DNA of 64,000 nt from Sporomusa silvacetica DSM 10669 (GTDB taxonomy: Bacteria; Bacillota; Negativicutes; Sporomusales; Sporomusaceae): the NCBI RefSeq assembly GCF_002257705.1, contig NZ_LSLK01000032.1, positions 1-64,000 of the forward strand. Direction: 5' to 3'. Below the pieces are notes generated by a model, which was not told the origin of the DNA, did not search any database, and saw nothing but the letters and a program-made list of their open reading frames with translations. Numbering within the stretch: position 1 is the stretch's first letter; every line of letters starts with the position of its first letter. A program made the translations under genes and the position numbers. Below, piece by piece: positions 34,138 through 43,946 of this stretch.

Positions 34138-35286
34138 TTACATAACGCCAAAAACGTCTTTAAACTTTTTAAAAAAACCTTTTTCCTCTGCAGTAGGATC
34201 AGCGCCGCCAGCATTAGCAAACTCTCGCAACAGGTCTTTTTGGCGATTGGTTAATTTTTTAGGTGTTACGATCTTAACACGCACATGCTGATCGCCCCGC
34301 CCGTGACCTCGTAAATGCGGAATGCCTTTGTCTTTGATGCGAAATACAGTACCGGTTTGTGTCCCTTCAGGAACTTTAAGCTGGACTTTACCATCCAGGG
34401 TGGGAACTTCAATTTCATCACCCAAGGTAGCCTGCACAAAATTAATTGGTACTTCACAAATAACTTCATTGCCTTCACGTGTAAACAGTTTATGCTGTTT
34501 TACAAAAAGATAAACATACAGATCTCCGGGAGGGCCGCCACGTTGCCCGGCTTCTCCTTCATGGGTCACTCTAAGCCGGGAACCATTATCGACACCGGCA
34601 GGAATTTTAATTTTAATTTTGCGATTAACGCGCACTTTTCCCCGGCCATGGCACTCTTTACAAGGTGATTTTATAATCTTACCTTCGCCATGACAGCGAT
34701 CACAGGCCTTAACGTTAACCATGCGACCAAACGGAGTATTTTGCGTTACCTGAACCTGTCCTGTGCCGCGGCAGTCAGGACAAGTTTCCGGATGCGTTCC
34801 CGGTGCAGAACCTGAACCTTGGCAAGCACTGCAATCTTCGGTACGAGGTACTTGAATTTCCGTATCCAATCCGAAAGCTGCTTCCTCAAATTTAATTTCC
34901 ATGTCGTAGCGTAAATCAGATCCACGTTCAGGTCCTGGATTGCGACCGCCACCAAACCCACCGAAACCAGACTGGCCAAAAAACATATCAAATATATCAG
35001 AAAATCCACCAGCCCCAGCACCACCGCCAAACCCGCCAGCGCCACCACCGTTAGCAGCATCAAACGCAGCATGACCAAATTGGTCATACTGCGCCCGGCG
35101 CTCGGTATTAGATAGAATTTCGTAAGCTTCGTTGACTTCTTTGAACTTTTCTTCGGTTTCCTTAGGGTTATCGCGGTTAACGTCAGGATGGTACTTGCGG
35201 GCCAATTTACGGTACGCTTTTTTCAACTCATCTTCAGATGCTGTTTTGGCTACACCCAGCACTTCATAATAGTCTCGCTTACTCAC
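34138..35286 (-). CDS. dnaJ: Chaperone DnaJ
   Basis: 382 aa. J domain with HPD (KYHPDVN), Gly/Phe-rich linker, four CxxCxGxG zinc repeats (CSACQGSG, CPDCRGTG, CDRCHGEG, CKECHGRG), C-terminal substrate domains. Co-chaperone of DnaK, 20 bp after dnaK. Confidence 0.97.
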   Translation of the reverse strand: MSKRDYYEVLGVAKTASEDELKKAYRKLARKYHPDVNRDNPKETEEKFKEVNEAYEILSNTERRAQYDQFGHAAFDAANGGGAGGFGGGAGAGGFSDIFDMFFGQSGFGGFGGGRNPGPERGSDLRYDMEIKFEEAAFGLDTEIQVPRTEDCSACQGSGSAPGTHPETCPDCRGTGQVQVTQNTPFGRMVNVKACDRCHGEGKIIKSPCKECHGRGKVRVNRKIKIKIPAGVDNGSRLRVTHEGEAGQRGGPPGDLYVYLFVKQHKLFTREGNEVICEVPINFVQATLGDEIEVPTLDGKVQLKVPEGTQTGTVFRIKDKGIPHLRGHGRGDQHVRVKIVTPKKLTNRQKDLLREFANAGGADPTAEEKGFFKKFKDVFGVM

Positions 35287-35306
35287 TTCACACCATCCCA
35301 GCTATT

Positions 35307-37151
35307 TTATTTCTTATCTTCGTCCACCACTTTATACTCAGCATCAACTACTTTGTCATCCTGTGGAGCAGCGCCCTCAGGAGCTTGTTGACCGCCTGGT
35401 TGTGCGCCTTCGGCTTGCGCCGTTGCCTGATACATAGCAGTTGATAATTCATAAAGCGGCTTGGTAAGAGCTTCGGTATCAGCCTTGATCACTTCAATGT
35501 CACTGCCTTTTAAAGACTCTTTAAGTTTGTTAGCAGCTTGTTGAACCTGCTCTACCAGCGCTTTGTCGGCCTTATCACCAAAGTCTTTAATGGTTTTTTC
35601 CGCATTATATACCAAAGAGTCAGCATTGTTGCGTACTTCTATTTCATCTTTGCGTTTTTTATCTTCAGCTGCATGGGATTCGGCCTCTTTAACCATTTTT
35701 TCCACTTCATCTTTATCCAGACCGCCAGAAGAAGTAATGGTAATCTTCTGTTCTTTACCTGTGCCTAAATCTTTTGCCGATACATGAACAATACCATTGG
35801 CATCAATGTCAAAGCTAACTTCGATGCGTGGTACGCCACGGGGAGCAGGCGGAATTCCTGAGAGTTCAAAGCGTCCGAGGGTTTTGTTATAGGAGGCCAT
35901 TTCCCGCTCGCCTTGGAGGACATGAATATCAACAGACGGTTGATTATCAGCAGCAGTCGAGAAGGTTTGGCTCTTGGAAGTCGGAATGGTAGTATTGCGG
36001 TCAATGATTTTGGTGAAAACCCCGCCTAGAGTTTCAATACCCAAAGACAGTGGTGTAACATCTAACAGCAGTACGTCTTTGACTTCGCCGACAAGTACAC
36101 CGGCTTGGATAGCTGCGCCAACAGCCACGCACTCGTCCGGGTTAACCCCTTTGTGTGGTTCCTTACCTAAAGACTTTTTAATGGCTTCCTGAACAGCAGG
36201 AATACGAGTAGAACCACCAACAAGAATAACTTTAGCAATATCATTTGCGGTTAATCCGGCATCACTTAATGCTTGACGGGTTGGTCCCATAGTAGATTCG
36301 ACAAGATCAGCTGTTAACTCATCAAATTTGGCACGAGTCAAGTTGAGATCAAGATGTTTCGGGCCAGTTTGGTCAGCCGTTATGAACGGTAGATTAACAT
36401 TAGTAGTAAGTACCCCTGACAACTCAATCTTAGCTTTTTCAGCAGCTTCTTTCAGACGCTGCATAGCCATGCGATCATTGGCCAAATCAATACCCTGTTC
36501 TTTTTTGAATTCGCTTACCAGCCAGTTTACAACACGCTCATCAAAATCATCACCACCAAGACGGTTATTGCCGCTGGTAGCCTTAACTTCAAATACACCA
36601 TCGCCTAACTCAAGAATAGACACATCAAATGTGCCACCCCCTAAATCAAATACCAACACAGTATGGTCATTACTTTTCTCCATACCATATGCCAACGCAG
36701 CTGCTGTAGGCTCATTAATAATACGTAGCACTTCCAGACCGGCGATAGCGCCAGCATCCTTTGTGGCTTGACGTTGACTGTCAGTAAAGTAAGCAGGTAC
36801 GGTAATTACCGCCTGACTTACTGTTTCACCAAGATACGCTTCTGCGTCGGCTTTAAGTTTTTGCAAAATCATTGCCGAAATTTCCTGGGGAGTATAGTCT
36901 TTTCCTTCAATATTTACCTTATAAGTAGTACCCATATGACGTTTGATGGAGCTAACAGTACCGTCAGGATTAGATACTGCCTGACGCTTAGCTATCTGCC
37001 CAATAAGGCGCTCACCATTTTTTGAAAAACCTACAACTGAAGGGGTAATACGGCTGCCTTCCGGATTTGGAATAACAACAGGTTCGCCGCCTTCCATTAC
37101 AGCCACACATGAGTTAGTAGTACCAAGGTCAATACCAATTACTTTTGCCAT
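35307..37151 (-). CDS. dnaK: Chaperone DnaK (Hsp70)
   Basis: 614 aa. IGIDLGTTNSCVAVMEGGEP, ATPase motifs DLGGGTFDVSIL and ILVGGSTRIP, linker DVLLLDVTPLSLGIE, then substrate domain and a Gln/Gly-rich tail ending EYKVVDEDKK. Complete. Confidence 0.98.
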   Translation of the reverse strand: MAKVIGIDLGTTNSCVAVMEGGEPVVIPNPEGSRITPSVVGFSKNGERLIGQIAKRQAVSNPDGTVSSIKRHMGTTYKVNIEGKDYTPQEISAMILQKLKADAEAYLGETVSQAVITVPAYFTDSQRQATKDAGAIAGLEVLRIINEPTAAALAYGMEKSNDHTVLVFDLGGGTFDVSILELGDGVFEVKATSGNNRLGGDDFDERVVNWLVSEFKKEQGIDLANDRMAMQRLKEAAEKAKIELSGVLTTNVNLPFITADQTGPKHLDLNLTRAKFDELTADLVESTMGPTRQALSDAGLTANDIAKVILVGGSTRIPAVQEAIKKSLGKEPHKGVNPDECVAVGAAIQAGVLVGEVKDVLLLDVTPLSLGIETLGGVFTKIIDRNTTIPTSKSQTFSTAADNQPSVDIHVLQGEREMASYNKTLGRFELSGIPPAPRGVPRIEVSFDIDANGIVHVSAKDLGTGKEQKITITSSGGLDKDEVEKMVKEAESHAAEDKKRKDEIEVRNNADSLVYNAEKTIKDFGDKADKALVEQVQQAANKLKESLKGSDIEVIKADTEALTKPLYELSTAMYQATAQAEGAQPGGQQAPEGAAPQDDKVVDAEYKVVDEDKK

Positions 37152-37185
37152 TATCGAATTCCTCCTTAAGTAAAAATCTTGTTAA

Positions 37186-37743
37186 TTAGTTTCCTACTAC
37201 TTTTACCATACTGGGACGGATTAATCGTCCCTTCACTTTGTAACCTTTTTGCAATTCTTCAACTACCATGCCATCAGGCTGGGTATCATCTTCAACCCGC
37301 ATGACAGCTTCATGCTGGGATGGGTCAAAAATAGTACCGACAGCATTGACAGACTCTACACCCATTTGGGACAGAGCATTGTGCAATTGTTTGAAGATCA
37401 TTTGCACTCCTGTTGCCAATGTATCAAGATCTGTGGCCTTACTGGCCGTTGCTCGTTCAAAGTTATCTACCACAGGCAGTAGCTCACAAACAATTTGTTC
37501 AGCTACTACTGTTGATAATTCTTCCTTCTCCTGCCTGGTACGTCGACGAAAATTATCAAAATCGGCCTGTAATCGTTTATACCGGTCATTCATTTCGTCA
37601 ATCAGCCGGCTCTTCTCCTCTAACACGCTCATCAATTGATTTACGTCATCAGATGCCAAACATATTTCAGGATTTTCGTCAGATGCTTCGTCGAGAACAC
37701 TTTCTTGTTCTGGTTGCTCTTGCTCTTTTTCCTTTTGTGTCAC
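37186..37743 (-). CDS. grpE: Nucleotide exchange factor GrpE
   Basis: 185 aa. Acidic N-terminus, long coiled coil (RYKRLQADFDNFRRRTRQEK), beta-wing ending EVLQKGYKVKGRLIRPSMVKV-type. Starts at GTG or ATG behind GGTGAAAG. Lies between the archaeal-type chaperonin and dnaK. Confidence 0.96.
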   Translation of the reverse strand: MTQKEKEQEQPEQESVLDEASDENPEICLASDDVNQLMSVLEEKSRLIDEMNDRYKRLQADFDNFRRRTRQEKEELSTVVAEQIVCELLPVVDNFERATASKATDLDTLATGVQMIFKQLHNALSQMGVESVNAVGTIFDPSQHEAVMRVEDDTQPDGMVVEELQKGYKVKGRLIRPSMVKVVGN

Positions 37744-37760
37744 TAACTTTCACCTCCAAG

Positions 37761-39344
37761 TTAAAAATCAGGCATGCTGTTATCGGTGCCGCCCGCTTTC
37801 TGGGCATTGGCTCCTTCTTCTTTTTTCTTAATAATAGTATCAATACGCAAAATAGCCACAGCCACTTCACCAGCGGCCTTAATAGCATGAAGCTTGACTG
37901 GGACAGGATCAATTACACCCCGTGCCAGCATATTGACTACTTCACCAGTATCACAATCAATGCCTAACGAATCTGAGTTTTGCGCCACTTGCATAGTCAT
38001 AACTTCTTCTACTTTTTCCAGTGGATTAAAACCGGCATTCTCTACAATTTGGGACAATGGCTGTTTCAGTGCATTGGCCACACAGTCAAGGCCATAGGCA
38101 GCCATGCCTTTGAGATTCTCCCGGTATTTGATAACCTCGCGCGCCATAGCAATTTCGATTGAACCACCCCCTGGCACATAGCCGCCTTTCACTGCCGCCT
38201 GTACACTGGATGCCGCATCTTTAGCAATACGCTCGCGTTCTCCCACCACCTCTTCTGTAGCTGCGCCGACCAAAATAGTGGCCATAGGTTTGCCATTACC
38301 ACCAATGACGCGCACTTGTTCAAGCTTTTCATCCTGGTATACCTTTTCTGCAGTACCCAGGTACTTTCCAATATCGCCAGATTCTTTTTTAAGACCTGTA
38401 CGTTTAATCATGCGTGCACCTGTGTGGTCGGCTACCCGCCGCAAATCTTTTGAGGATACACGCTCAATAACCATTATATTTGCATCTGTAAGTATTTCTT
38501 CAGCAGCACTATGTACGCCCCGGTCCACCATAACTACGCTGACACCAAGCTCGACAATTTTCTGCACGTTTTGCTTAAACTCATCTTGCAGATCAATATA
38601 GCGTTTAAAGCCGGTCTCGGTACTTAAGGCCTCATCTTCAATCTCTTCTGGTTCAAGCGCATCATCAACAAGCAGTAACTTTGCAGCTACTATTTTTTCC
38701 GGCATTTCTTGGGACATACGTTCGTGATCAACAATAACACCCATAAATACTTCATTGTTAGCACTAGCTTCGGCTGTGATAATTTCGGATAACTTGAAAT
38801 TGTATTCATTAAGTTTTTCTACGCCGATCAGCTTAGCAGCTTCTACAACTAAATCGGCAATATCCTCATGCTCCCGTCCGGCAATCATGGCAATACTCCG
38901 AAGAATAGGGTCATTAACATCAGTAATGGTACGCGAGCGCTCGCGTACACCCTCTAAACTTTTGGTGATACCATATTTCACACCTTCAATGACCCTAGCG
39001 ACCGGTACGCCGCGCATGACTTGGTTTACACCCTCTGAGACCAGACTGCCAGCCATAATTGTGGTTGTGGTTGTACCATCACCCACTTCTGCCTGTTGCG
39101 CTTTGGCCGTATTAATAAGCATTTTGGCTGCTGGATGGTTAACATCCATTTTATCTAATATAGTGACACCATCATTGGTAATAATGACTTCACCAAAACG
39201 GTCAACCAGCATAGTATCAAGTCCTTTAGGACCGATAGTTCCTTCCACAGCAGCAGTTATGGCCCGTACAGCATTGGCATTTGTTAACAGTGCGGCTAGC
39301 CGCTCATCAACATCAGCACCACTGCCAGCTTGCTTCAAATTCAT
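37761..39344 (-). CDS. Archaeal-type (group II-like, 'group III') chaperonin
   Basis: 527 aa, similar to thermosome/CCT rather than GroEL: TIGPKGLDTMLVDRFGEVII, TNDGVTILDKMDVNHPAAKM, the ATP motif GDGTTTTT, and a protrusion-type apical region (VMVDRGVHSAAEEILTDANI) plus GGGSIE and DTGEVVNM. No GGM tail. Bacterial homologues of this kind were described in Carboxydothermus and other Firmicutes as group III chaperonins located in the dnaK operon. Here it sits between hrcA and grpE behind a CIRCE element, so HrcA control is expected. Confidence 0.93.
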   Translation of the reverse strand: MNLKQAGSGADVDERLAALLTNANAVRAITAAVEGTIGPKGLDTMLVDRFGEVIITNDGVTILDKMDVNHPAAKMLINTAKAQQAEVGDGTTTTTIMAGSLVSEGVNQVMRGVPVARVIEGVKYGITKSLEGVRERSRTITDVNDPILRSIAMIAGREHEDIADLVVEAAKLIGVEKLNEYNFKLSEIITAEASANNEVFMGVIVDHERMSQEMPEKIVAAKLLLVDDALEPEEIEDEALSTETGFKRYIDLQDEFKQNVQKIVELGVSVVMVDRGVHSAAEEILTDANIMVIERVSSKDLRRVADHTGARMIKRTGLKKESGDIGKYLGTAEKVYQDEKLEQVRVIGGNGKPMATILVGAATEEVVGERERIAKDAASSVQAAVKGGYVPGGGSIEIAMAREVIKYRENLKGMAAYGLDCVANALKQPLSQIVENAGFNPLEKVEEVMTMQVAQNSDSLGIDCDTGEVVNMLARGVIDPVPVKLHAIKAAGEVAVAILRIDTIIKKKEEGANAQKAGGTDNSMPDF

Positions 39345-39358
39345 GTAGTTCCTCCCAT

Positions 39359-40399
39359 CTATAACACTTTGTACTGTTTCAAAATTTCACCTAAATGGCG
39401 TTGCATAAACTTAAGCACTGACATGGTCTTACCATATTCCATTCTGGTAGGTCCAAGCACGGCTACAGTCCCTACTACCTGACCATCGATACGGTAGGTG
39501 GCCTGAACAACACTGCAATCATGAATGCCAGTATATTTATTCTCCTGACCAATCGTAACAATCACACCGTCACTGTTGGACATGTGGAGAATATCGCATA
39601 GTAACCTGTCTTCTTCAAGCATGGTTAAGAGTCCTTTGATTTTATCAACATCCCTGAATTCAGGCTGATTTAGCATTTGAGTTGTGCCGCCAAGGTACAC
39701 CTTCTCATTTTTTTCAACAGTAAGCACTTGCTTTAAGAGTGTGATCGCTCGCTCATACACTTGAGGATCAGGCAAAATATCATTTTGTATATCTTTTAGA
39801 ACCGGCGTCGTGATCCGGTCAACAGCCAACCCTCCCAGACGGGAATTTATAGCATTGGCCACACGCCCCAAATCCTCATGATTAAGCCCCTCAGGTATTG
39901 CGATAATTTTGTTTTCTAACAGGCCTGTGTCTGTAACGATGACAACAATCGAACGTCGCTCATCCAGTGGTAAAAACTGAATGTATTTAAAGGTACATTG
40001 CGACACTTGTGGTGCCAAGACCATGGATACATTACTGGTCATGCGGGACATAATCTTAACAGTTTCTTGAAAAACCTCTTCCATTCGACGCGCTTTGGTA
40101 TGATACCAATTATCAATGATTGCGATATCTCTGTCGGAAATCTGAGGTGGAGCCAGTAAGCAATCAACATAAAAGCGGTAGCCTTTAACTGACGGTATTC
40201 TGCCAGAGGAAGTATGTGGTTGTTCAAGATAGCCCAAAAGTTCCAAATCTGCCATTTCATTGCGAACGGTGGCCGGACTAATGCCTAACTCATACTTACG
40301 GGCAATCGTCCGTGAACCGACCGGTTCGGCAGTAGATATATAATCGTCAATAATAGCCTGTAAAATTTGCCGCTTTCTTTCATCTAGCATGGGGTCCAC
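39359..40399 (-). CDS. hrcA: Heat-inducible transcription repressor HrcA
   Basis: 346 aa. N-terminal winged helix (ILQAIIDDYISTAEPVGSRT, SPATVRNEMADLELLGYLEQ, HTSSGRIPS) and GAF-like HrcA domain. First gene of the stress operon, 10 bp after its own CIRCE operator. Confidence 0.97.
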   Translation of the reverse strand: MDPMLDERKRQILQAIIDDYISTAEPVGSRTIARKYELGISPATVRNEMADLELLGYLEQPHTSSGRIPSVKGYRFYVDCLLAPPQISDRDIAIIDNWYHTKARRMEEVFQETVKIMSRMTSNVSMVLAPQVSQCTFKYIQFLPLDERRSIVVIVTDTGLLENKIIAIPEGLNHEDLGRVANAINSRLGGLAVDRITTPVLKDIQNDILPDPQVYERAITLLKQVLTVEKNEKVYLGGTTQMLNQPEFRDVDKIKGLLTMLEEDRLLCDILHMSNSDGVIVTIGQENKYTGIHDCSVVQATYRIDGQVVGTVAVLGPTRMEYGKTMSVLKFMQRHLGEILKQYKVL

Positions 40400-40409
40400 C
40401 TCCCTCTTG

Positions 40410-40436
40410 TTAGCACTCGTGTCAGTCGAGTGCTAA
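40410..40436. promoter_or_regulatory. CIRCE operator
   Basis: TTAGCACTC-N9-GAGTGCTAA, a perfect CIRCE inverted repeat, between the promoter and the hrcA start. HrcA binding site controlling the hrcA-chaperonin-grpE-dnaK-dnaJ operon. Confidence 0.97.
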
Positions 40437-40447
40437 CACCTACTAAA

Positions 40448-40476
40448 AAAATACCACTCATTGGGATTAATGTCAA
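40448..40476 (-). promoter_or_regulatory. Sigma-A promoter of the hrcA operon
   Basis: TTGACA (40476-40471), 17 bp, TATTTT (40453-40448), located just upstream of CIRCE. Confidence 0.8.
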
Positions 40477-40492
40477 GATAGTAAATGTGTAT

Positions 40493-41632
40493 TTAGTCAG
40501 GCAAAAACGAACGAAATACAATATTGCCAAACTTCATACCGCGCTCAGTTAACCATATCTGTTTAGTATCTGTTGCTACTAAACCTTGACGGTTGAGATT
40601 GTTCCAAACCTCACCAAATTGACTGAAAAAATCAGTTGCAAAATATTGGTTAAATGCTGCGACTCCCATTCCCTCTACAGTCCGTAAGGCTAAAAAAATA
40701 TATTCAGCCATCGACTCGTTTTTTGTAAGCTGTTCTTTCATAGCAACAGATGAACTTCCGGTTGCTATCGCTTCAATATAGTCCTCAATCCCTGTTACCT
40801 GGCTTGTCCTCTCACCCTGTAAAAAGGAATGTGCTGCACAGCCAAGACCTAAATATGGCTGATATTGCCAGTATTTTAGGTTATGGCGGCATTCGCTTCC
40901 TGGGCGGGCGAAGTTTGAAATTTCATAGCGCATGAGACCGTGGTTGGGTAAAAAATCAGTCATACGATCATACATAGATTCTTCCTCTATCTCATCTGGT
41001 AAGACAAGTACGCCTTGGTCATAAGCAGTTGCGAGTGGAGTACCTGCTTCCAGTTTAAGACCATAGACTGAAATATGACTGGTATTCAGTGCTACTGCCT
41101 GTTCAAGTTCCTGGGCAAAACCGTCACTAGTCTGTCCTGGCAAGCCATACATCAAATCAATACTTATATTAGTAAACCCAACGTTGTAAGCAGACTCTAT
41201 CGCCGCAAGACTATCTGGCGTTCGATGAATTCGTCCCAGGCAGGCAAGCAATTTGTCATTAAAAGATTGAACACCAAAACTGAGCCTATTTATACCCATA
41301 GCCTTTATCGCAATCAATTGCTCTTTGGTGACTGTACCCGGATTGGCCTCCATACTGATTTCCGCCCCAGGTTGGATAGTAAAGTTCATAGTCAAGCTTG
41401 TAAGTACTTTGTCCAACAGAGGCACAGGCAGTACACTGGGTGTGCCGCCACCAATATAGACTGTGTCAACAGGTGGTTTACATAGCATACCGCCCTGATC
41501 AGCAATCTGCTGACACAAGGCGGTAGTATAGGCATCAAACAGATGCTCAGCTAGAGCATACGAAGAAAAGTCACAATATAAACATTTTTTCCGGCAAAAC
41601 GGAATATGCACATATAGACCAAGCTTACTCAT
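40493..41632 (-). CDS. hemW: Heme chaperone HemW (radical SAM)
   Basis: 379 aa. HIPFCRKKCLYCDFSSY with the CxxxCxxC cluster, TVYIGGGTPSVLP, GVQSFND, and the C-terminal HemN domain. Related to coproporphyrinogen oxidase but of the HemW group (one extra Cys after the cluster is Asp-Phe). Between lepA and hrcA, the standard Firmicute order. Confidence 0.93.
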   Translation of the reverse strand: MSKLGLYVHIPFCRKKCLYCDFSSYALAEHLFDAYTTALCQQIADQGGMLCKPPVDTVYIGGGTPSVLPVPLLDKVLTSLTMNFTIQPGAEISMEANPGTVTKEQLIAIKAMGINRLSFGVQSFNDKLLACLGRIHRTPDSLAAIESAYNVGFTNISIDLMYGLPGQTSDGFAQELEQAVALNTSHISVYGLKLEAGTPLATAYDQGVLVLPDEIEEESMYDRMTDFLPNHGLMRYEISNFARPGSECRHNLKYWQYQPYLGLGCAAHSFLQGERTSQVTGIEDYIEAIATGSSSVAMKEQLTKNESMAEYIFLALRTVEGMGVAAFNQYFATDFFSQFGEVWNNLNRQGLVATDTKQIWLTERGMKFGNIVFRSFLPD

Positions 41633-41645
41633 AGTTGCTTTACCT

Positions 41646-43442
41646 TTAGTCCATTTTCAAAATTGCCATAAAGGCTTCTTGGGGAACTTCCACATTACCC
41701 ACTTGCTTCATGCGTTTTTTACCCTCTTTTTGCTTTTCCAATAGCTTTCGTTTACGGGTAATATCGCCGCCATAACATTTGGCAAGTACATCCTTGCGCA
41801 TAGCTCTTACTGTTTCGCGGGCAATTACTTTGCTGCCAATAGCGGCCTGAATAGGAATCTCAAACATTTGACGGGGAATAATCCCTTTGAGTTTCTCGGC
41901 AAGCTGTCGGCCGCGATGAGTAGCCCGATCCCGATGGACAATTACACTAAGGGCATCCACAGGTTCGCCATTAAGTAAAATATCCAATTTAACAAGCTCT
42001 GAGGTCTGATAGCCACAAAGTTCGTAATCCAGAGAAGCATACCCGCGTGTCGATGATTTCAGCTTGTCAAAGTAATCAAAAATAATCTCACTAAGAGGCA
42101 AATGATAGGTTAGCGTAACCCGGTTAGTATCTAGATATTTCATATCTTTAAACTCGCCGCGCTTTTCTTGTGAAAGCTCCATAACTGGGCCTACATAATC
42201 ATTAGGAACAATGATGGTTGCTTTTACATACGGCTCTTCCACATAGTCAATTTCTTGCACTGTCGGTAATTTTGACGGGTTTTCAATCTCGATAACTTCG
42301 CCATCAGTTTTAAACACACGATAAATTACGCTTGGCGCAGTAGTGATAAGTGTTAGATTATATTCGCGTTCCAGGCGTTCTTGAACAACATCCATATGGA
42401 GAAGTCCCAGGAAGCCGCAGCGAAAACCGAAACCAAGCGCAATAGAAGTTTCTGGTTCAAAGACCAGTGATGCATCATTTAACTGTAGTTTTTCTAAAGC
42501 GTCCCGCAAATTCTCATAGTCAGTGCTGTCTACCGGGTAAAGCCCGCAATACACCATTGGCGTAATCTTGCGGTAGCCAGGCAGAGGCTCAGCTACTGGG
42601 CGTTCTGCCCCAGTAATGGTATCGCCTACCCGGATATCTATTACATTTTTTACGCTGGCAGCAACAAAACCGACCTGACCTGGCCCTAATAAGGAAACAT
42701 TAGCCAGATAAGGTTTGAAAACACCAACTTCCGCTACTTCAACAATCTTATTGGTGGCCATCATTTTAATTTTCATACCTGGCTTGATACTGCCGTTCAT
42801 AACCCGTACATAAGCGATTACGCCTTTATAGGAGTCAAAATGAGAGTCAAAAATTAGAGCGCTCAAAGGTTCGTCAGGCTTGCCGGCAGGTGGGGGAACC
42901 TTTCTTACAATCGCTTCAAGAATTTCTTCTATACCAATACCACTCTTAGCGCTAGCCAAGACAGCATCAGCGGTATCTAAACCAATTACTTCTTCGATTT
43001 CGGTTTTCACTCGCTCTGGTTCGGCACTTGGCAGGTCAATTTTATTGATAACAGGAATAATCTCAAGATCATGCTCAAGGGCTAAATAAACATTAGCAAG
43101 CGTCTGTGCTTCAATCCCCTGCGCTGCATCAACGACTAACAGTGCACCCTCACACGCAGCTAAGCTGCGGGAAACCTCATAAGTAAAATCAACATGTCCG
43201 GGAGTGTCAATAAGATTGAGCATGTATGTTTCGCCGTCTTTGGCTGTATAAGACAGCTGCACAGCCTGGGCTTTGATTGTAATGCCACGCTCCCGTTCAA
43301 GGTCCATATGATCTAATACCTGTTCTTCCATCTCACGGGCAGAGAGAGCTCCTGTATACTCCAACAACCGGTCTGCAATGGTAGATTTACCATGGTCGAT
43401 GTGGGCTATTATTGAGAAATTACGTATATGTCCTGTATCCAT
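41646..43442 (-). CDS. lepA: Elongation factor 4 (LepA)
   Basis: 598 aa. GTPase motifs AHIDHGKST, DTPGHVDF, NKIDLPSA; LepA-specific C-terminal domain with YGGDITRKRKLLEKQKEGKK. Ribosomal back-translocase. 13 bp before hemW. Confidence 0.97.
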   Translation of the reverse strand: MDTGHIRNFSIIAHIDHGKSTIADRLLEYTGALSAREMEEQVLDHMDLERERGITIKAQAVQLSYTAKDGETYMLNLIDTPGHVDFTYEVSRSLAACEGALLVVDAAQGIEAQTLANVYLALEHDLEIIPVINKIDLPSAEPERVKTEIEEVIGLDTADAVLASAKSGIGIEEILEAIVRKVPPPAGKPDEPLSALIFDSHFDSYKGVIAYVRVMNGSIKPGMKIKMMATNKIVEVAEVGVFKPYLANVSLLGPGQVGFVAASVKNVIDIRVGDTITGAERPVAEPLPGYRKITPMVYCGLYPVDSTDYENLRDALEKLQLNDASLVFEPETSIALGFGFRCGFLGLLHMDVVQERLEREYNLTLITTAPSVIYRVFKTDGEVIEIENPSKLPTVQEIDYVEEPYVKATIIVPNDYVGPVMELSQEKRGEFKDMKYLDTNRVTLTYHLPLSEIIFDYFDKLKSSTRGYASLDYELCGYQTSELVKLDILLNGEPVDALSVIVHRDRATHRGRQLAEKLKGIIPRQMFEIPIQAAIGSKVIARETVRAMRKDVLAKCYGGDITRKRKLLEKQKEGKKRMKQVGNVEVPQEAFMAILKMD

Positions 43443-43527
43443 ATAACTGGGGCTCCTCCCTGGTATAATAAAGCTTTTTTACATACTTCTATAAATTATA
43501 CCATTAGCAGCCCGCAAACTGCAAGTT

Positions 43528-43926
43528 TTACCTATATTCACGGATATACTCATCCATTTGCTGCATCGTTTGCCAGGTTTTTGCTCTTAGGGTGTGCAAA
43601 GCAGTTTCAATATAAGGCTTAACCTGCCTCCAATATTCGCCAGCTGCCTTCTTAGCGCTAAACGCTTCGTCAACAAATTGTTGATGCCAGATAGTTAGCC
43701 AATATTCTAATCGTGAAAAATTAGTTTCAATTTTTATCGGAACAGGAATTAAGTAATTGGCAATAGTTACTACGACACTATTTGCCAAAAATTCTTGCTC
43801 TGGACGATGAGTCAGTGTTGCCATCTGGTATTCAACTATCCCCACACCAACGGCGATAATTGTTAGCAATATAAATAGACCACGAATAATCAACCTTATA
43901 TCTGTTGTCACCACCTGTCGGAACAT
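43528..43926 (-). CDS. Membrane-anchored hypothetical protein downstream of spoIIP
   Basis: 132 aa. One transmembrane helix (IIRGLFILLTIIAVGVGIVEY), then an extracytoplasmic helical domain (FLANSVVVTIANYLIPVPIK; YWRQVKPYIETALHTLRAKT). RBS AAGGAGG. It starts 20 bp after spoIIP, so it may have a sporulation-linked role; no family recognised. Confidence 0.65.
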   Translation of the reverse strand: MFRQVVTTDIRLIIRGLFILLTIIAVGVGIVEYQMATLTHRPEQEFLANSVVVTIANYLIPVPIKIETNFSRLEYWLTIWHQQFVDEAFSAKKAAGEYWRQVKPYIETALHTLRAKTWQTMQQMDEYIREYR

Positions 43927-43946
43927 GGCAATCCTCCTTATGGCAA

